A stretch of 64,000 bases of DNA from Mayamaea pseudoterrestris. Lineage: Eukaryota; Bacillariophyta; Bacillariophyceae; Sellaphorales; Sellaphoraceae. Under the pieces are notes generated by a model, which had not been told where the DNA came from, ran no database searches, and worked only from the letters and a program-made list of their open reading frames with translations. The position numbers were made by a program, and so were the translations under genes. Shown here one piece after another: positions 33,834-45,798 of this stretch. The stretch spans positions 1 through 64,000 of the forward strand of contig BROI01000028.1 in the NCBI GenBank assembly GCA_027923505.1, read 5' to 3'. Every line of letters begins with the position of its first letter. Within the stretch, counting starts at the first letter, position 1.

Positions 33834-36800
33834 ATGCTTCGACTTGCTGGAATTGGCGGCAGTCGCTTGTCTGTTTCGCAGCAAGTCCATCGAGCTCTTC
33901 GACCCTTTGTCACAAGCACAAGCATTTGCAACGAAAAGGCCAAGGAAGCAATTGCTACGGCTGCTACTGCTACTCCACTTGGCATTTCATACGATAAACT
34001 TACAGTTGGAGTACCCAAGGAGATTCTTGACTTGGAGAAACGAGTCGCAGCGACTCCAGAGTCTGTCGCTCGATTGGTAAAGGCAGGTTTCGCTTCCGTC
34101 CACGTTGAGTCGGGCGCTGGAGCCCAAGCTTTCTTTAGCGACGAATCATACCAACAGGCGGGAGCTAAAATTGTCGAAAATGCATGGAAGGAGTCCAATA
34201 TTGTTCTAAAGGTAAGATGATGGTCGTGTGTAATCGGAGCGGTTCATGTTGCATATAATGTCGCATGTCAAACCAATGCATCCATTCCTCCACGATACAG
34301 TCACTCACTCGCGCAAACACAGGTCCGAGTTCCAACCCTTGACGAAGCTAAGCAGCTCGGTGATCGTACCTTGATTTCGTTCCTTTGGCCCAAGCAAAAT
34401 GAGTCGCTCGTTAAACAATTGGCGTCGCAAAAGGCTACAGCATTTGCCATGGACTGCATTCCAAGAACTCTTTCGCGTGGACAAACGTATGATGCATTGT
34501 CCTCGCAAGCGAATATTAGCGGTTATAGAGCTGTACTCGAAGCATCCAATGAGTTTGGAAGATTCCTGGCTGGGCAAATGACAGCGGCTGGAAAGGTTCC
34601 ACCAGCAAAAGTACTTGTTATTGGCACTGGAGTGGCGGGATTGGCGGCCATTCAAACGGCAAAAAATATGGGAGCCATTGTACGAGCCTTTGACGTACGA
34701 CCCGTTACCAAGGAGCAAGTAGAAGCCATGGGAGCGTCGTTTCTGGAGGTTGACTATCAGGAAGATGGAAGTGGAGCGGGTGGATATGCCAAGGAAATGA
34801 GCAAGGAATGGCACGCAGCGGCTCGAGCCATGCTTACCAAGCAGTGCGAAGATTGCGACATTGTCATTACAACAGCCTTGATTCCCGGACGAGCGGCGCC
34901 TATCATGGTTACGAAACAAATGGTGGCGAAAATGAAGAATGGGTCCGTAACAGTCGACTTGGCAGCGGAAGCTGGTGGAAATATTGAAACGACAGTTAAG
35001 GATCAACGTATTGTCACACCCAATGGAGTAACGTGCCTTGGTTACACGGATCTGCCGAGTCGGCTGCCCACCACCTCGTCGAGTTTGTATGCGAATAACA
35101 TTTCCAAATTCTTGTTGAGTATTGGGCCGCAAACGACAAAGCAGCAAGGCTATTACTACATTGATCACGAGGATGAAGCGGTCCGAGGCATGCTAGTCTT
35201 GGAAGGGGGGAAAATGATGTATCCTGCGCCACTTCCGCCGGCGCCACCCGCTCCGCCAAAGACAGAGGAGAAGGTGCAAGCACCGGTGGTGATTGACTAC
35301 AAGAAACCTTTCGTCCAAGGAGCCAAGAATGCCGGTTACGTTGCCGGAGGCATTTTGGCTATGGGCACAGTTGCTCCGAATCCAGTCTTTGCCAGCATGT
35401 TGACCACCTTTTGTTTATCAAATGTGATTGGCGTTCAAGTCGTCATGGGTGTCACTCACGCTTTACACTCGCCGCTCATGGCTGTGACGAATGCTATTTC
35501 TGGAACCACGGCGCTTGGCGGACTTCATTTGTTAGCGCATTCATCGTGTGGATCAGCAACAGCACTTGCGGCGGCTGCAACGACCTTGTCAACGGTAAAT
35601 ATTGTTGGTGGCTTTATAGTCACGAAGAAGATGCTCAATATGTTTCGGCGCCCGGACGACCCACCCGAATATTATCACTACTATGGAGTTCCAGCAGGTG
35701 CAGCCTTGGCGCTTTATGGAATTGGATCCATGACGGGCAAATACCCAGAGCTCGACTCTGCCGCGTCCACCCTGTCGGGTTTGTTGTGCATTGGAGGTAT
35801 TGCCGGACTTGCCTCGCAAAAGACGGCGCGTCTTGGTGCAGTATCTGGGCAAGCAGGAGTTGCTCTCGGCGTTGTTTCGACGATTGGACATTTGCATCCT
35901 AGCTTCGGAACTCTGTGCAGCATGGCAGGATTGATGGGTGTCGGAGCTGTTGCTGGTAACTACGTTGGGAACCGTGTCGAACCAACTTCGTTGCCCCAGG
36001 CTGTTGCGGCTTTCCATTCACTCGTTGGTTTAGCGGCAAGTGCCGCCGCTATTGGCGACTACATCAATTGCGAAGACGTGACCAAGCTTGATGGTGTTCA
36101 CTTGGCATCAATCTACTTGGCGACGATTATTGGTAGTGTCACGTTTACTGGAAGTCTTGTGGCGTTTGGAAAATTAGACAATCGACTGGATTCGGCTCCT
36201 TTAAAATTGAAACAACGCGATCGAATCAACATGGGCCTTGGTGCTGCGACGGTGGGTGCTGGCGCCGTCGTCATGGGTGGACCAGAAGCTGCTACTGGAT
36301 TGGCGGCGTTGACGGGTGCTTTGGGTACATCTGGTGCACTGGGCATGCATATGACAGCGTCGATTGGTGGAGCGGACATGCCAGTTGTCATCACAGTATT
36401 GAACAGTTACTCTGGATGGGCGCGTAAGTTATTAATATCCGCTCCTTGTCGTCATGGCGTTGGATGATTTGGCTGTGTCCTTACATACTCCTACGAATCT
36501 TTTTATTTCTTTTTATACCTCCAATGCCGATTGTAGTATGCGCGGAAGGATTCATGCTTGAAATGCCATTGCTGGTTACGGTTGGTGCTCTCATTGGGTG
36601 CTCGGGTGCAGCGCTTACAAAGATTATGTGTGATGCCATGAACCGCGATTTAGTGAGTGTCATTCTCGGCGGATATGGTACCAAATCGACAGCCGGAAGC
36701 GGAGCTGCTAAAGTATTTGAAGGCGAAGCGACTCTTACAAGTGTTGATGCTACTGTTCAGCTCTTGACGGAAGCGGAGTCGATTATTATCGTTCCCGGCT

Positions 36801-37264
36801 ATGGTCTTGCCGTTGCTCACGCTCAGTATCCATTGAAATCCATGGTTGATGTTCTTCGCAAGCAAGGCAAGAATGTGAGGTTTGGTATACATCCAGTTGC
36901 TGGTCGCATGCCAGGTCAATTGAATGTCTTGCTTGCGGAAGCGGGCGTTCCGTACGATATTGTTGAGGAGATGGAGGAAATCAACGACGATTTTAAAGAT
37001 ACGGATGTGGTCTTGGTGATTGGAGCAAATGATACAGTCAATTCGGCCGCCGAAGACGATCCCAACTCGCAAATTGCCGGCATGCCAGTTCTTCGCGTGT
37101 GGACTTCCAAACAGGTAATAGTTTTGAAGCGATCGATGGCGGCAGGGTACGCTGGCGTCGACAATCCCGTCTTCGTGAAACCTAATACTGCCATGCTTCT
37201 TGGCGACGCAAACGACACTGTGGAGAAGCTGGATCTGGGAGTGAAGGAGTACTACGGAAAATAA
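33834..37264 (+). CDS. NNT: NAD(P) transhydrogenase, mitochondrial, fused alpha-beta
   Basis: Three exons, 33834-34211, 34323-36423 and 36537-37264, with introns of 111 and 113 bp. They join in frame to 1068 residues, close to the usual length of eukaryotic NNT. The enzyme couples hydride transfer from NADH to NADP+ with proton movement across the inner mitochondrial membrane. The N-terminus is a basic mitochondrial presequence ([17 protein letters not shown]). Domain I starts at VGVPKEI and holds the NAD-binding [10 protein letters not shown] near residue 225. A block of hydrophobic segments from about 430 to 830 is domain II. The second junction lies in SYSGWA|LCAEGF, a conserved stretch. 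Domain III holds [25 protein letters not shown] and VIGANDTVN, the NADP(H) site. All expected parts are present. It is convergent with the PI4K gene, 137 bp apart. Confidence 0.96.
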
Positions 37265-37401
37265 TGCGATAGCTTGCCATTTTGCTACTATCGTACGCAT
37301 GATAATATGTAGACTCCATAGCTGTAGCAATGTAACGGCTTACGTACGTCGAAACTTCTCGACCAACAAACAGTCTTTTCAACACATATGCAGAGCTCGC
37401 T

Positions 37402-40400
37402 TTATAAGACGCCGACAAAGTACCTTTGGTAACGATCGTACCAATCGGTCCGCCAATTCTCTATCGAGTCATCAATTAAACAATTCACCAGCTCACGGCA
37501 GGCTCGATCGTTCAAATCGAGACGGAAGCGTTCCCTAAGTTGTCGGATTGCTTCATCTGGCCGCCCTCGAAAACAATTTAATTCTTCATTTCCTTGCTTT
37601 AGCATTTCGACCATCAGGATTATTTCCATGCAGTTACGACGCAGAGTGATAAAGCTCTTGTAGCAAAGCTCTCGATACGTTCGAAACAACCGGCTATGAG
37701 GCCCTCCTAACAAGTCAACAAAGTCACGCGTCAGCTTGAACGGCGCACTCTCGAAACCAACATTCGATCCTGGACTACTTAAAAAGAAGAATCCAAAATC
37801 AATATGAATAACGTGCCCTCGATTGTCCAATAAAATATTGCCATTGTGTCGGTCCTTGATTTGAAGGAGGTAACAGACGATGCTATATGCCGCCAGCGAC
37901 TCCACAAAATTGGCTTGTGCACCAGCAAACTCCTCGCTTCCCTCGATGCCGAAATGGGAGATAAAGAATCGTTTCAAAGTAGAAAAATTTATATCGTTCC
38001 GTTTCAGCGAATCGAGGGATATTGTGTCGGGTATCGCTTCGACGATGCCTCCGTTATTCGTCAGTGCAATTATCTCATAGGGACACAGCCAAACGTTGAC
38101 TTTTTCTCGGGCGAGTATGGCAGCCATGCGATATATCAACTGCGACGCAAGCTGCTCTTGACGCAGGTCGTCATTTGCTTTAATCAGAATGGGAAGTAGC
38201 CTCCAACCGGGTTTTGCACCAAAAGCACTCTTTTGTCGAATGCGACTCTCCTTGGCTTGCCAACTTTCGCGAAAGACAACAGGAGGTCGTGCCGCTGGAA
38301 GATTCGTTTGTAATGAATCTGCATGTGCTGTCATGCGAATTGACAGTTGAGACTGTGAGCGTGGGCTTGCTGTTGGTTCGCCTTCATGGTCTGATCCGTA
38401 CGGAAGCATCGATGACTCGGAGTCATCCAATACTCCAGTTTCTTGTCGTCGAATATTTGAACTCTTCTCCGTTTGAAGCTTTGCATGAGGCGACGACCAT
38501 TGTCCCATGGACGCTAACGAAGCGGAAGAATTATTTCGGGTAATGATGGGCGAAGCGGTGGTGCCCTGATTTTCTGGCATGTATGAATCAAGCGACCGAG
38601 CAGTCTCAATATCGCCTTGCTCGTCACTGCGATTCATTCGCTGCAATGAAGCACTGGCAATAGTATCAACGCCGTCAAGAACCGCTTCCGCCACTCTCAA
38701 CGATTTCAACTCGTCTGACGCTGATCGCTCGCGAAAGAGATTAATTTTTTCTCTCATTTGCGCCGACATTTTGTCCGTTGCACCCTTGACGGTTCCCGTC
38801 ACCTTGTCGAAGAACGTTGTGCGGCGAGAAGGATCTCTGCGTCCGTATCTCCATTCTGCCAACAGCTCACTCTCCGCTGAGTCCATTTCAAGAGTCTCTG
38901 CCAATGGACGTCGGCCTGGCGAAGGAGATTCGGTCGCTTCTGTACTCGCAGATTGTAGCGTTTGATGAGTGCGTTTTGGCAACAAGCTCCAACCAGCAGG
39001 TTTGCGCCGCCTCGGCTTGTAGGCAACAACTTCCATAGTAATGATGCAAGGTACTCGCTCTTTGGTTCCAAGCGAAATACTCTCTTCAGGAACGATGCGC
39101 CAGACTCGATGATTCGAATTACCGATCGGCATGTAAATGCTGCGTGAAGGAAAGTGGCAATGTTAAAAAGCTGCGAATACTAAACAATTTGTTCGAGCAT
39201 ATTTTGCTAGCAAATACATACGCATTATCCGGCAAAAGATCGCATTCAATTATTTGCAATTGCTTCCTCAACTCGTCTCGTCGCTCCGAAACCGGAACTT
39301 CAAACATTCGATCCGCCAAGACTAAAAGCGTATCCAAAAACCGAGGCGTCCTGTCAAACTGCTCCGTCGTGTTCAAAATCAATTTCCCATCATGCTTGTC
39401 GTCATTCAAGGAAAGCCGCGACTCGCCCTCATTCAGAGGCATAAACCCATACTTGTGATGCGAGGAAATGACATCCAAGTGACGGACGGAAGGGAATCCA
39501 CTCCTTGGATTAATTGGCACCAAACCCTTTTCAACAGCGTACATTAGCTTGGAGGGCGACTGGAACCACTCGTTCTGTTGGTTTTCAGCTACAAGTTCCG
39601 TCGGTTCGGTTACTAGATTGGACTGACATGACACAAAACTCGTGTCGGACGATGTCGAGTCATCATCGTTCGCATGGTGTTCACTATTCCACAAGCCGTC
39701 ACCATCCTTTGTATTTTGCAGCGGCGGACCAAAGGCAAGTATTTTCGCAGATACTTCACCGCACTCCTTGACGCGCATCATGAGCCGTTGGATCAGTGCT
39801 CGCTCTTCGGGTAGAAACCGTTCCGTCGCTGTTGCTTCCAATAATTGCTGCGGCATATTGGAACGTGATGCACGACGATGGTTGCATGTACTCATAGCTG
39901 TAGCGTCGGGCATGGCTGGTTCATCCAAAAATGGAGACAATGGAGACTCCGAGCTGGTGCGACTCCGGAGACTGCTTGCGGGTCGTGGCTGCATTGGTGG
40001 CTGCTGCTGTCGCGTTGACGCTTGCGCCGGTGCTTCCAAACACCATGCCCGCAGAAACCAGTAGCATCGGTGAGCAAACTGCACGTTGCGCCGGCACTTG
40101 TTCAATATCCACTCCTCGAGTTTTGGAGACGTTTCGAGTGCCCCATGTAACAAGAATGAAAGTAGTTGCGGCACCCAAAACGTCAATGAAACTCCATCGT
40201 CCATGTCAAAAACATGATCAAGTCGTTCATTATCCAACACGTCTTGATAGGCAAACAGTTGCAGCAGGACTCTAAATGGAGTCACTACTGTAGTCAGTGA
40301 ATGCTGCACGATGTTGGACGATGTCGTTCGTTGGTGGTGCTGCAGGTTGACTCCAGTTGCTGGTCCATTCGGACTGGTGAGTTGCAAAGGCTGCGACGAC

Positions 40401-41161
40401 GACGATACAGAAATGCGATTGGTAAAGTCTTCTAGTCGAGCCGACCATTCCGTCTTGGCGATTCTTAGTCGTGTCTGAATATCTTCCATGAAGTCAGTCA
40501 TGGTATGCAAAAATACATCGTCCGTGGAATGCGCATGTTGTTGCGAGGGCGAGGTTATCATGAACGAATTTCCATTCTGTTGATGCTGCTGATTGCTGAA
40601 TTGTCTCAACTGAAAGTAAAGTGACGGAGCCCTCCTTCCACTGCTCAACGCATTTCCATTTAACATGCTGTATGAATATTGTTGCAGTGGAGCTGTCGAT
40701 CGAACGTGAACCAGTAGAATCAAGTGACAAATGTTGCTCACCATCGTCAAAATGAGCATCCACCAGAGCCTTCGAAAGTCGTAGAACAACTCCATTATGC
40801 CATTATCGTTTTGACTATTGCTTGGCTTGTCCAAGGGAAGCAGCGATTCGATTGACTCTGGATTAATGAATGCCAATCCAATCATTTGCGCAAGTACCAG
40901 TAGCATTGTCGTCCAGTAAAGCAACGAGTAAGCCGTCGAAAATCTCAAGGCCGTTCCAGTGTAGGAGTGAAAGAGCATTGGAAATATTAACAAGATGACG
41001 CGAATAATTGCCAAGTATATGAGGTAGCGCGAACAGTAAATCCAAGAGTATGACTCGCCATTTTCCTTTTCGCGCTTGGAAAGGCCGTGAAATTGTCGGC
41101 CGAGGAATACCACGACGCCGTCGGAAGCGAGGGCGCTTAACGCTGGCAGCAGAAACGGCAT
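37402..41161 (-). CDS. type III phosphatidylinositol 4-kinase with N-terminal membrane segments
   Basis: Two exons, 41161-39222 and 39139-37402, with an 82-bp intron. They join in frame as LPDNA|IYMPIGN, a conserved stretch, and give 1225 residues. The C-terminal half is a PI4K-beta-type catalytic domain that makes PI4P. It has an ATP-site Lys in PILIKANDDLRQEQ near 965, the catalytic KDRHNGNILLD near 1075, HIDFGFF near 1093 and FKLTRDFVDLLGG. Before it lie the helical PIK domain (LQLFAYQDVLDN, about 300-385) and a segment typical of PI4K-beta (LVLADRMFEVPVSERRDELR). Unusually, residues 1-155 hold three or four hydrophobic segments (about 3-20, 45-64, 77-99 and 132-153) that look membrane-spanning. 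Animal and yeast PI4K-beta are soluble and recruited to Golgi. The middle is disordered and Ser/Gln-rich. Confidence 0.92.
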
Positions 41162-41504
41162 GACTGGAATATCTTGCTGAATTATTTGACTCTCTGTTTT
41201 ATGTAGTTGTGGAGTCTTGGAGTATGGATAGAGAGGACAAGGATACGGAAGGGAATGAGTCTTTCTTGCATCGCTTTGTTTTGCATGGTTGCCGTCAGCG
41301 AGCAGGCAGTTGTCGGAGCGGTTATGGATGAGTACCGGTAGAGGTACCGGTACAGTAGCTTACATTTCACACTGTACAAGTACCTTCTTCGAACCAGTGC
41401 GTTTTGTTGTCCAAGCCAAAAAGGTTCCGTTGCATGTTTACATGATACAAGTACCGGTAGTTTATTGCTTGAGTTCTACTTTTACATTCGAACGCCATTC
41501 CTTG
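41162..41504. promoter_or_regulatory. PI4K upstream region with three TACCGGTA palindromes
   Basis: The 343 bp between the NmrA-like 3' end and the PI4K start contain the 8-bp palindrome TACCGGTA at 41333-41340, 41345-41352 and 41452-41459. Single copies occur elsewhere at 33051, 45591 and 56736. About one copy is expected by chance in a window of this length. A regulatory role is inferred from the clustering only. Confidence 0.35.
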
Positions 41505-42799
41505 CTATGGAAACGTCAAGCCCGGTCGCTGCGAATTCTTGTTGTCCAAATAGTCGGCAAATGACTCGGGCGTCTTGCCAATCAACTTGTGCAAGTCGTT
41601 GGTGTACGATGATCGCAATTCGTCAATGCCGCTTGCCTTCATCTTTTCAAAGGCAGCAGAGTCGCGGACCAGCCACTGCGGCAAGCCACGACGCAATATA
41701 TCCTTCTTGTATTCATGGTAACCAAGAGAAACATGCTCAATGGTTTTATTATAAGCCTTGCTCAGCAGCTTGGCAACATCCTTGTCATAAGTTGGTCCTG
41801 GTCCAGTCAGATTGTAAGTCTTGTTGCGATGATTCGAGCGATTCAGCAAAACGACCACGGCGGCATCAGCCACATCGTTGGGACTCACGTAGTTGACTCC
41901 CATGCCGTAGCTTGCCGTGACAAACTGGCACTCCTCCTTGAGCAACCTCCCTTGATGAAGGAGCGGAGTGGACATTAAGTGCGAAGTGCAAAGGATGGTG
42001 TAACTCATTTTGGAAGTCTTTGGAGTTTGCTCGAGAATGTCGTCGCATGTTGAGTGAAAGTGGCTGTGACGTATGAATGAGACGATGGATTGTGTTAGTA
42101 AATCAGGTCACGAAATACTAACATGCTTCTGCATCTTCTATCGCACTTACCAAAAGGGAACCGCTTCTCTATACCGATCACCTGCATCCGTGTGACGCAA
42201 AAAGGAAATCTTGCAAAAGTGTTCGACTTTCAATGCCTTGCACTTGCTAAGAAAGGCAGGAAAGACTGACGCCCACTGATCCATGTGCGGTATGGTACAA
42301 AAGACGGTAGTAACGCCCTTGAGTGCATTCTCATAGGACGTTTCATCGTTCCAGTCAAAATCAATCACTTGTGCGCCCTTGGCTTCAAGTATGGAAGCAA
42401 TATTGTCGGCAAATCCCTTCATATTGGCACCGGCACCAAGCTTGCGCTCGCCACTCCAGATACCAACACTGACGCTCGTATGGCCAGCCTCTAGTAGCGA
42501 CATGGCGACGCGATACCCAATCACGCCAGTACCAGACGTGATGAAGATTTTTCCTATGTCGGCAGTGTCGGGAGTGAAGCGACCGAGTCCAGGAATGACG
42601 TCTGGTCATGGCATAACGGAGGAAGCGAAGAACAAGTGAGTGCGTTTACATAGTGCAATGAGTGTGTACGAGGCAAGCGTGACGAGGCATTCATTCATCC
42701 ATTCATTCATCCAATAGAAGGGACAAGGCCTCAACCAGCACGTAACAACGAATATGACGCACCTGCGACGGCCTTGCCGGTTGCTTTGATGAGGCTCAT
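41505..42799 (-). CDS. NmrA-like NAD(P)-binding oxidoreductase
   Basis: Three exons, 42799-42763, 42601-42151 and 42063-41505, with introns of 161 and 87 bp. The junctions keep frame and give 348 residues. The first exon encodes only MSLIKATGKAVA plus a split codon. A Rossmann fold starts at KIFITSGTGVIGYRVA (near residues 28-44), which gives the GxxGxxG dinucleotide-binding loop of atypical short-chain dehydrogenases of the NmrA/HSCARG type. GIWSGERK follows in the place where the cofactor specificity loop lies. The C-terminal half has YVSPNDVADAAVVVLLN, typical of NmrA-like and NAD-dependent epimerase relatives. No catalytic YxxxK is evident, so it may be a redox sensor rather than an enzyme. 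Substrate unknown. Confidence 0.85.
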
Positions 42800-43185
42800 G
42801 CTAACTGCGTTTAAAGTCTAACTAACGACAGAATGCAACTATAGGAGAAGCCCTGCACGGTAAGTCGCTTGGATGATGGATTAACAGCAAGCTTACGTTG
42901 CTTCGATGGAGGCAGCGTCGAGTGGAAGGCAAGGCTCTTGTTGGCCCGATCGAGCGGCTATTTACTTATGTACACTTAGGCGTACACTAAAAGTGTCATG
43001 GTCATTTTGATGAGTCATGGTCGACGCAGCTGTTTTCTTTGTTTGCTTGTCCGTGACACGACCCATGAGTTTTCGATCGAAGAACTCGTGGCGGAGGCGC
43101 GCCGGTCACTTGCTCCGACATGAATCTTGTTCACATTCTTTGCCATCAACAAGATCAACATCCTCGCTCCCACTATAGCTGCAAC
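42800..43185. other. divergent intergenic region
   Basis: Lies between the starts of the NmrA-like and P5CR genes and probably holds both promoters. An upstream in-frame ATG at 43120 would lengthen P5CR by 22 residues but fits a targeting peptide less well. No motif stands out. Confidence 0.4.
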
Positions 43186-44463
43186 ATGTTTCGATTATTG
43201 CATTGCCCTTCGACAGCAGCGACGTGCTTATCTCGTGCTTCGAGTCCAGCATATTTACGAGCATCATCCTTTCTAGCCGAACGAAGTCTTTCATCCGATG
43301 CAACAGCATCATCAAGCCAAACATCCGCGCAAGGAGGGGTCTTTGGAAAGATTGCTTGCCTTGGAACGGGTAAAATGGCCTCGGCAGTACTGACGCCAAT
43401 GGTTCGTCAGGGCGTTCAGCCAGCTCAAGACATTACCATTTTCGACGTCAATCTTGGCGTTGCCGAGAAGCTTGCATCCGATCACGGTTTCGAAATGGCT
43501 GACAATATTCCAGCACTTGTCGAGGACGCCGATTTGGTCATTTTGGCCGTCAAGCCACAAAATTTAACACCAGCTTTTTGGAACGAATTGCAAAAGAGTC
43601 ACATCTCCGAAGACGCCATTTGCTTGTCAATCATTGCTGGCAAGCCAATTGACTGCTATCGAGACGGAGGCTTTGAAAAGATTGTCAGAAGCATGCCAAA
43701 TACGCCGGCGACAATTGGGGAAGGCATGACGGTTTGGAGCTCGACGCCAAATCTAAACAAGGAGGAGCGGAAAAAGATTAGAAACATTCTATCTTGTTTT
43801 GGAAAAAGTGTGAGTCCTACCATCTTCCATGTATTTGCTGGTTGCTAGTGGCTCTTTCGTTTTGCATACTCACCCATCCATTGCTATACACGCAGATGTA
43901 CGTGGACGACGAATCCTTCATTGACATGGCCACTTCGATCAGTGGTAGCGGTCCTGCGTACATTTTCATGCTCATGGAGAGCATGATTGACGCCGGCGTT
44001 CACATGGTACGTGCGACGAATGGTGAACTACTACCGTAGGGTTGTAAGCACGGGACGTAACCAACGATTCATCACTCGTCTTCTTTTATTTATTATACAG
44101 GGCTTTCCTCGCGACAAGGCCACTACATTGGTATACCATACCATGCTTGGGTCAACACTTTTTGCCATGGAAACGGGCGAACATCCTGCCATTCTCCGCA
44201 ACAGTGTCACTTCTCCTTCCGGAACAACAGCTTCAGCCATTTACGAGTTGGAGAACGGGCGATTTCGAACCGTAATCAAGGATGCCATGTGGGCCTGTTA
44301 TCGACGAAGCTTGGAAATGGGCAATCATGATTCCAATGTCGGTCCTGGACGGTCCAAGGAAATTGCTCATAAAGTCTTGTTGGAGACGGCCGACGAGTCA
44401 GACACAGACGAGGAGGACAATGTCAAGAAGGTGTTCATCATGAAGGAGCGAGTGGGGCAGTAA
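43186..44463 (+). CDS. pyrroline-5-carboxylate reductase
   Basis: Three exons, 43186-43809, 43896-44006 and 44101-44463, with introns of 86 and 94 bp, give 365 residues. The enzyme reduces pyrroline-5-carboxylate to proline with NAD(P)H, the last step of proline synthesis. The N-terminal MFRLLHCPSTAATCLSRAS stretch is basic and Ser/Ala-rich like a mitochondrial or other organelle presequence. The NAD(P)-binding CLGTGKMAS lies near residue 57, VRSMPNTPATIGEG near 165-180 and SISGSGPAYIF in exon 2. The family signature region NSVTSPSGTTASAI is in exon 3. A charged C-terminal extension (ESDTDEEDN) goes beyond the bacterial ProC core. The identity is clear; the compartment is inferred. Confidence 0.95.
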
Positions 44464-44685
44464 ATGCAATTGCCAAATGGGATGCATGAAGTAGACACAA
44501 GATTCATAAGCAAACAGCATGGCGATAATCGTCAAGCTACGGGTTAAAGTTACATATGTTGAATGACCTTGGTTTTACTACTGTATTTTATAACATTCAG
44601 CGTGACGCATTTCTTACATGGATAATAATGCTCATCCTCGTTTACTCGAGCATGTCGCTCCAAGAAGCGCGACAACATTTAAATC

Positions 44686-45354
44686 TTACTTGTTCATTTG
44701 CAGGTAACCAATTGCAATGGCAATCATGGCCACCAAGACAAGGACCAATGGCGCATTACTTGCTGATGCTGACGCCTGTAGTTGTTTCTCAGCATCCGCC
44801 TTTAACTTGGCGAGCGCCGCTGCATCCATTTTGAACGTTCCAATCAAGTATTTGGCCAGTTCCTCGCGAGCCTCCTTGGAATGTCCAATGTCCTCAAAGA
44901 ACTCATCGGCATTTGTTCCGGCAACGTCCAGCATGACTTCGGCTCCACCAGGGTGATCGTCCAAGTAGTCGGTCACGTCGTATACTTTTGGGCCGCCTAT
45001 TAGAAGAGGGAAAGGAGGAGATGCAGGGATGAGGCGATGGATGAGAAGGGAGCAAGCAGGCGAGCAGTAATGCAGTAATGGCTTGCTCTGCAATATATCT
45101 ACATGCAGTCCTTTCTTTTCGTTCCTTTCGCGAGATTATGACGGGACTTTCGCGCAAATACCCGTCATTCTCTCATCGTCAAACTCAAGGAACAGTCGTC
45201 ATTCCTCAATTGTGTCACAACTATGACGCAAGCAAGCAAGCGACGACTCACCATTACTCGCATTTCCAATAATAAGCCAGCAACTATCCGAAGTCCGATG
45301 CTCGGCTACTTCATCGAGTGTAAACTCTTTTTCTCCAGTGTTTACCTTCGCCAT
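44686..45354 (-). CDS. tail-anchored cytochrome b5
   Basis: Two exons, 45354-45252 and 44996-44686, with a 255-bp intron, long for this window. They give 137 residues. The haem-binding core runs from [10 protein letters not shown] through [17 protein letters not shown], with the first haem-ligand His in DHPGG and the second in DIGHSKEA. The C-terminus is one hydrophobic segment ([17 protein letters not shown]) followed by QMNK, the tail anchor of microsomal or outer-mitochondrial cytochrome b5. It would pass electrons to desaturases and other membrane oxidases. A perfect CRE-like palindrome and several TGACG half-sites lie just upstream. Confidence 0.95.
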
Positions 45355-45798
45355 GGTCGATTCGTTGCTGTTGGGCGAGAGCGAAACGATTTGTGGTGAC
45401 GAAGGTTGGACGAGGCGAAAACGGGGGTGGAGGGGCGATGACGTCATTCCTCGTCATGAAAACTGAATCGAAAACGGCTGAAAGGAACAACTTTAAAACG
45501 TGAGGTGCGATGACGGACGACGGAAATAATGACCATGCCGTCATGGTGCGATCCTCTCGTCCTCGTCATGCAAAAGCATCTCTCTCAAACTACCGGTAGT
45601 CGACTCAAGTATTGCACGGGCCAATAAAAGACAGGTTGGAGAGGCTGCCATGGAATCGTTGAGTCACTGGAGGAACGAGGAGGTACATCGAGCCTGTCGT
45701 TGTCATACAGCAGGAGCACGAACGTTTAATGTTTGCGTTTTACTGTTAATGCAATCTAAAAATTACCAATTACTACCAGATACCAAATAACCTCATGT
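45355..45798. other. upstream region of cytochrome b5
   Basis: Between the cytochrome b5 start and the 3' end of the next minus-strand gene. It contains a cluster of TGACG/CGTCA half-sites (near 45439, 45451, 45511, 45539 and 45564) and one TACCGGTA (45591). The remainder shows nothing recognisable. Confidence 0.4.
45439..45446. promoter_or_regulatory. CRE-like palindrome TGACGTCA
   Basis: The perfect bZIP/CRE palindrome TGACGTCA lies about 85 bp upstream of the cytochrome b5 start codon within a larger ATGACGTCAT palindrome. In diatoms, TGACGT elements are known in CO2/cAMP-responsive promoters. Function here is inferred from sequence and position. Confidence 0.4.
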
